Source: Kribbella pittospori (GTDB taxonomy: Bacteria; Actinomycetota; Actinomycetes; Propionibacteriales; Kribbellaceae). From it: a stretch of DNA of 64,000 nucleotides. Both the position numbers and the translations under genes were made by a program. The notes under the pieces were generated by a model, which was given only the letters and a program-made list of their open reading frames with translations, was not told where the DNA came from and searched no databases. Each line of letters starts with the position of its first letter. Within the stretch, counting starts at the first letter, position 1. Below, piece by piece: positions 60,012 to 64,000 of this stretch. The stretch covers positions 372,001 through 436,000 of the forward strand of contig NZ_SJKB01000001.1 in the NCBI RefSeq assembly GCF_004331465.1. The letters run 5' to 3'.

Positions 60012-60401
60012 TCAGTGCGTGTGCGGCTCGGTGCCGTGCTCCGCCTCATGGGCGGCGATCTGGGCCCGGACCTCTTCCATGTCGACCGCACGCAGCTGGC
60101 CGATCAGGTCTTCCAGGTTGGCGGCCGGAAGCGCGCCGGGCTGGGAGTACAGGACGACGCCGTCGCGCACCGCCATCAAGGTCGGGATCGACCTGATGTC
60201 GAACGCTTGGGCCAATTCGGCCTGGGCTTCCGTGTCGACCTTGCCGAACGTGATGTCCGTGTGCTGCTCGGACGACTTCTCGAACACGGGACCGAACATC
60301 TTGCACGGGCCACACCACTCTGCCCAGAAATCAACCAGGATCAGGCCGTCGCTACCGACCACCTCGTTGAAGTTGTCCTGGGTCAGCTCGACCGTTGCCA
60401 C
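60012..60401 (-). CDS. trxA: Thioredoxin
   Basis: 129 residues. The active site WAEWCGPCKMFGPVF near residue 28 has the CGPC pair; the cis-proline is in IRSIPTLMAV near residue 73. The C-terminal 20 residues (AAHEAEHGTEPHTH) are an acidic, histidine-rich tail beyond the fold. It reduces disulfides in the cytoplasm. Confidence 0.93.
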   Translation of the reverse strand: MATVELTQDNFNEVVGSDGLILVDFWAEWCGPCKMFGPVFEKSSEQHTDITFGKVDTEAQAELAQAFDIRSIPTLMAVRDGVVLYSQPGALPAANLEDLIGQLRAVDMEEVRAQIAAHEAEHGTEPHTH

Positions 60402-60553
60402 TACGACCTCCGAAGTTAGACGACTACGGATCCTTCAACACCGCCCCGCCCCGCAGTGTTCCCGGGCAGTACGGCGTACCAGATCAGTGACCTCGTACGC
60501 CGTACGGATTGCCCGCTATCCGGATGCCGGACTGTGACCTGGGACACGCGGAA

Positions 60554-61429
60554 TCAGATCGGAATGTCCACGAAGGGTGACGTGTAGTCCTTGACCTCGT
60601 CCAGGATCGACGCCGCTGCCTCCGGGGTGAGGTCGGCCCGCTCCCGCTCGGCGACGATCATCTGCTGCAGCAGCCGGGTCTCGCCGGCCGTGGCCAGGCC
60701 GGTGATCTCTGGGTGACCGTTCAGCAGCCAGGCGGTCGCGGCAGTGATGTAGCGCTGTTCGTCGAACGGCCGGTACCAGGTGCTGTACGACTTCTCCTCG
60801 CCCTCCCGCCAGTTGCGCCGGGCAATCATCTTGATCGTCATCAGCGCCGCGTCGGAGGCCTTGATCGCCTCCACCAGCGCCGCGTAGTCGGCGGCGTACT
60901 GCGGGTCCGTCGAGAGGCGGTAGTTGAGAGGTGTGAGAACGCTGTCGAAGTCGAACCGGCGCAGGCCCTCGGTATGGACCGACGGCGCCTGGGCGGTGTG
61001 GCCGGTGATGCCGATGGCCCGGACCATGCCCTCGTCCTTGGCGCGGATCGCCGCCTCCAGCGAACCACCCTTGCCGGTGACGAGGTCGAGGTTCTCCAGA
61101 TCGCAGACGGCGTGCATCTGGATCAGGTCGACATGGTCGGTCTGCAGCCGCTCCAGTGACCTGTTGATCTCGCTCCAGGCCTCCTCGAAGGTGCGGCGGC
61201 CGGTCTTGGTGGCGAGGAAGATGCGGTCGCGGATCTCCGGCATCCGCGGGCCCAGCCGCAGCTCGGCGTCGCCGTAGTCCGCGGCGACGTCGAAGTGGTT
61301 GATGCCGGCGTCCAGGGCCTCCTGGATCGAGGCGTCGGCCCGATCCTGGTCGACCCCGCCGAGCGAGGCCGCGCCGTAGATCAGCACCGAGCTCTCGTGC
61401 TCGAGTCTGCCCAGTCGGCGTGTTTCCAT
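60554..61429 (-). CDS. Aldo/keto reductase
   Basis: 291 residues from ATG 61429, with GGAGG 6 bases upstream. TIM-barrel AKR: HFDVAADYGDAELRLG (Asp, Tyr), FLATKTGRR (Lys) and VDLIQMHAV (His). It is a different subfamily from the AKR at 29195. Substrate unknown. Confidence 0.9.
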   Translation of the reverse strand: METRRLGRLEHESSVLIYGAASLGGVDQDRADASIQEALDAGINHFDVAADYGDAELRLGPRMPEIRDRIFLATKTGRRTFEEAWSEINRSLERLQTDHVDLIQMHAVCDLENLDLVTGKGGSLEAAIRAKDEGMVRAIGITGHTAQAPSVHTEGLRRFDFDSVLTPLNYRLSTDPQYAADYAALVEAIKASDAALMTIKMIARRNWREGEEKSYSTWYRPFDEQRYITAATAWLLNGHPEITGLATAGETRLLQQMIVAERERADLTPEAAASILDEVKDYTSPFVDIPI

Positions 61430-61847
61430 CCTGGTCCTCCAGGGGTAGCAGGGATACATCGGACCCTATGCCCGGAGTATGCCGTTTTGACCCCTCGCCA
61501 CGGGAGAGTTTTCCACAGGCTGGACCCGCCGATCCGTTACTATCTGTGATCACTTGATCTGTTCTTTACCATGTTGTTCGCACGCATCTTCGAACCTGTC
61601 CGCGGCGTGTGGCATGGTGTGCGCTGCCCGATCGACCGGAGCGGGCATGAGAGAGGAGCTATGACGACGGTGCCGAAGGTGTCACTCTTGCTCGATGAGC
61701 GTGACACTGCCCGCGAGCTGGGTAACAGTATGGCTGCGGGGAGCAATGGAGTATCCGGATCCTGGTCTCAGGTCTCCCGGAGGACAGTTGCTTGCCGTAT
61801 TCTCCCGGCTACTGTCCGCGTAACTGCTGTCTGAGGGGCGGGTAGCG
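61430..61847. other. Regulatory region upstream of the conjugation-type genes
   Basis: No convincing gene. TACTAT near 61541 resembles a -10 element. A hairpin GTGTCAC-TCTT-GCTC-GAT-GAGC-GTGACAC lies near 61680-61706. A 57-codon open frame from ATG 61661 has a ribosome site too close to the start and poor composition. Confidence 0.4.
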
Positions 61848-63098
61848 ATGAGTTGGTGGCGAACGTTGCTGAATCTGCCGCCAAGAGGTGAGCATTGGTC
61901 GGACCAGCGGCGTACGAAGAAGCCGGGTAAGGGACGGCCGCAGAACACCGCACCGGAGTGGTGGGATCACCCGGATGGTCCGGTGTCACCCACGCCTCGC
62001 CAGGCACAGGGCGTAGCGGCGCAGTACTCGACTCCGCAGCAGGCTCCACCGCCGGCCGGCGGTGTGATGGCACCACCACGTCGTCCCTCCTCCCGTCCGG
62101 CTGAGCCTTCGCAACCTGGTCAGCGCCCACCCGAACGTTTGAAACAGCGATCGTCTCACGGTTCGCACGCCGCACCGGCCCCGGCCCCGGCCCGTGAGGT
62201 GTACGAGCCCGGCCAGGCGCCATGGTCGACCGAGTCCGAGTCGTCGTTCTCCACCTGGGCGCGCCGCTTCTTCCGCGGCCTGGTGGTCGTCGTGCTGCTG
62301 CTGGCAGCGATCAGCGGCGTCCGCTCGTGGGTGGCCCCGAACAAGGCGCCCGAGACCGTCGTGAGCGGGCAGAACAGCTTCCCGTCCGACGAGGCTCGCG
62401 CGGTCGCGACTCGCTACGCGGTGTCATATCTCAACTGGGACGAGGACGAACCGGATGCCCGGCCGGCCCAGATCGGGCTTGACCTGGCCGCCGGACTGGA
62501 CAGCCGCGCCGGCTGGAACGGCCGCGGCAAGCAGACTGCCGACCGTGCCTACCCGGGCCAGGTCACGGTCGACTCCGGCGGCGTCACCGCAGTGGTCGAC
62601 GTACGAGTGGAAGTCCGTCCGTATGCGAAGAAGGGAAAGGTGTGGACCGCTGGGGCGGCCACGTGGGAGCGGGTGTCCGTTCCGGTCGCCCGGACCGCAT
62701 CGCGGGTGGTGGCCAGTGGGCCGCCGACGTTCGTTCCGGATGTGCGCGTGCCGCTGCCGGACAACATGCCCGAGGCCAGCGCTCCGGACGACGACCTGAC
62801 CGCGGCCACGCTGAAGGACGCAGAGGCCTTCTTCGGTGCGTACGCGGAGTCGGACAACAAGGTTTCGGCGGTGACCGCGCCAGGCTCGACCATCCGCAGC
62901 CTGAACGGTGCGGTGAAGTTCGGTGAGCTGAAGGACTGGCAGGTCTATACCGGCAATGACGACGAGCGGCGGGCGACCGCGGCCGTCACCTGGGACGGGG
63001 CGGGTGACACCACCCTCGACCAGACGTACACGCTCACGTTGAGGCGTACTGTCGCCACCGACGGAGCACAACGATGGCAAGTGGCTGCCGTCGGATGA
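61848..63098 (+). CDS. Conjugal transfer TcpC/VirB8-like protein
   Basis: 416 residues. A proline-rich cytoplasmic N-terminus of about 135 residues is followed by one membrane segment (GLVVVVLLLAAISGVRSWV near 142-161), then two NTF2-like extracellular domains as in TcpC of the Gram-positive conjugation machinery (ARAVATRYAVSYLNWDEDE; LKDAEAFFGAYAESDN). It is a scaffold of the mating channel. Two more membrane genes follow in the same orientation. Confidence 0.8.
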   Translation: MSWWRTLLNLPPRGEHWSDQRRTKKPGKGRPQNTAPEWWDHPDGPVSPTPRQAQGVAAQYSTPQQAPPPAGGVMAPPRRPSSRPAEPSQPGQRPPERLKQRSSHGSHAAPAPAPAREVYEPGQAPWSTESESSFSTWARRFFRGLVVVVLLLAAISGVRSWVAPNKAPETVVSGQNSFPSDEARAVATRYAVSYLNWDEDEPDARPAQIGLDLAAGLDSRAGWNGRGKQTADRAYPGQVTVDSGGVTAVVDVRVEVRPYAKKGKVWTAGAATWERVSVPVARTASRVVASGPPTFVPDVRVPLPDNMPEASAPDDDLTAATLKDAEAFFGAYAESDNKVSAVTAPGSTIRSLNGAVKFGELKDWQVYTGNDDERRATAAVTWDGAGDTTLDQTYTLTLRRTVATDGAQRWQVAAVG

Positions 63099-63147
63099 AT
63101 CCAGCGACTGGCCATCGGATCACCAAGGCAACAAGGGAGACACCGCA

Positions 63148-63435
63148 ATGACGACTCACGAACTGGCCGCGAGCGTGGTGCAGCTCGCCGCGCCGCTGGC
63201 CGACCCCAATGTCCCCACGGGTGCGGACTTCAAGGACTGGGTGCTGGTCATCGCGGGGAACATCTTCATCGCCATCCTCGTGCTGCGGGCCATCGGGCAC
63301 TACTTCAAGCGCGAGTGGGGCGAGCTGTTCGGGCACATTGCGGCCGGGGTCCTGGTCGGCGGGCTGATCTACGCCAACAACCAGACCATCAATGTGCTGA
63401 AGGGCTTTTGGGGATTGCTGTCCGGAGGTAGCTGA
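63148..63435 (+). CDS. Small TcpD/TrbC-like membrane protein
   Basis: 95 residues from ATG 63148. Two hydrophobic segments (VLVIAGNIFIAILVLRAI and HIAAGVLVGGLIYA) with a charged loop between. Size and place after the TcpC-like gene fit a small channel or pilin-like component of a conjugation apparatus. Its stop lies directly before the next start codon. Confidence 0.7.
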   Translation: MTTHELAASVVQLAAPLADPNVPTGADFKDWVLVIAGNIFIAILVLRAIGHYFKREWGELFGHIAAGVLVGGLIYANNQTINVLKGFWGLLSGGS

Positions 63436-64000
63436 ATGCGCGTCGGCCGTACCCTGACCCACCACTTCGAGATCGAGACCCGGCAGTACGACCTGCTGGG
63501 TATCGACCTGGGTGAAGGCGCCCGGCGCCGGATGATCATCTTCGGTGCGGTGATCATCGTGCTCTGGGTGGCACTGCTCATCCCGTTCATCGGGGTCCCG
63601 CAGAAGGGCACTGTGAGCCTGTACGTCGTTCCGCCGTTCGTGATCACCGCGTTCGGCTGGCGCCCCGGTAAGTTCCACGAACGCCGCCGCCGCGTGACCG
63701 AGTGGGCGCTGGCCGTCCGCTACGCGTTGCGCGCCCACCGCCCGATCATCGGTCTCGGCGCCCGGGCCGCCGACAAGACGGAGTACCTGCCATGGCGTGA
63801 GCGCGTCGCGACCCAGAAGGTGGCCAACCTGGCGAAGGCCAGAGTGACGCCGGAGTGGGAACGCGAGGTCGTGGTGGAGCTGGATCCGATGGTCCGCGCA
63901 GGTGCGGACATCACTGTGAACCAGCGGGCCCGATTGCTCGGGGCGGACCACGTGCAACGGGTTAGTCGCAGGAATTCGTCATCAGGGCTGAGCCGATCGG
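63436..64000 (+). CDS. TcpE-like conjugal transfer membrane protein, cut by window end
   Basis: 188 codons are open from ATG 63436 to the window end without a stop. Two membrane segments (MIIFGAVIIVLWVALLIPF; VSLYVVPPFVITAFGW) lie in the first 80 residues, followed by a basic cytoplasmic part with RRRRVTEWALAVRYAL. Arrangement and fold resemble TcpE, which anchors the VirB4-like ATPase. The ATPase gene is expected to the right of the window. Confidence 0.7.
   Translation, partial: MRVGRTLTHHFEIETRQYDLLGIDLGEGARRRMIIFGAVIIVLWVALLIPFIGVPQKGTVSLYVVPPFVITAFGWRPGKFHERRRRVTEWALAVRYALRAHRPIIGLGARAADKTEYLPWRERVATQKVANLAKARVTPEWEREVVVELDPMVRAGADITVNQRARLLGADHVQRVSRRNSSSGLSRS

Noticed and set aside
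61571..61834. Open frame before the conjugation genes
   Set aside because: No adequately spaced ribosome binding site for its best ATG, poor composition, and no recognisable feature.
1..64000. CRISPR array
   Set aside because: No series of regularly spaced identical repeats of 23-40 bp was found. The only regularly spaced repeats are the subterminal motifs of the IS481 element.

Overview
The window reads as chromosome of a high-GC actinobacterium. Genes are dense, GTG starts are common, four-base start/stop overlaps are frequent, and purine-rich ribosome binding sites are clear. The gene content fits the Kribbella/Nocardioides branch, but that placement is an inference; no rRNA or marker gene settles it.

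Positions 1 to about 23,380 are accessory DNA stacked against the 3' end of a CAT-anticodon tRNA at 23383-23456. The stack is punctuated by three related sites near 4519, 18896 and 23363. Each has the same TGACCTGCG...TTTG flank followed by the 3' part of a tRNA, the pattern left by successive integrations. The pieces hold at least four anti-phage-type loci, all on the minus strand. These are a NACHT NTPase running off the left edge (1-1089), a Shedu-type DUF4263 nuclease (4618-5472), a Gabija-like pair of OLD/TOPRIM ATPase-nuclease and UvrD helicase (15232-18763, ATPase gene split by two frameshifts), and a membrane NACHT NTPase (19036-21276). Between them lie an intact IS481-type insertion with a 14-bp target duplication, an IS21-type element with a frameshifted istA, an actinobacterial gene pair of unknown function, a PadR/ABC exporter/DoxX/hydrolase operon, and an XRE-ImmA metalloprotease with an unknown partner. 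A tyrosine integrase with a fused C-terminal GntR-type helix-turn-helix (21628-23277) lies beside the tRNA.

From 23.4 kb to about 61.4 kb the window looks like ordinary chromosome. It holds tRNA-Asn, a primary-like sigma factor, exonuclease III, lipoproteins, two aldo/keto reductases, the two subunits of an aconitase X, and a SulP transporter fused to carbonic anhydrase. It also holds a secreted GH27 alpha-galactosidase, several one-component regulators with visible palindromic operators, and a thioredoxin. A compact secondary-metabolism locus at 51730-55138 (type III polyketide synthase, isoprenylcysteine-type methyltransferase, FAD oxidoreductase, divergent UbiA prenyltransferase) resembles alkylresorcinol or quinone pathways.

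From 61.8 kb to the right edge there is a conjugation-type membrane module: a VirB8/TcpC-like protein, a small membrane protein and a TcpE-like protein cut by the window end. Several genes here are broken, truncated at an edge or very short: the left NACHT gene, the right TcpE-like gene, the split gajA-like gene and a 45-residue membrane protein.
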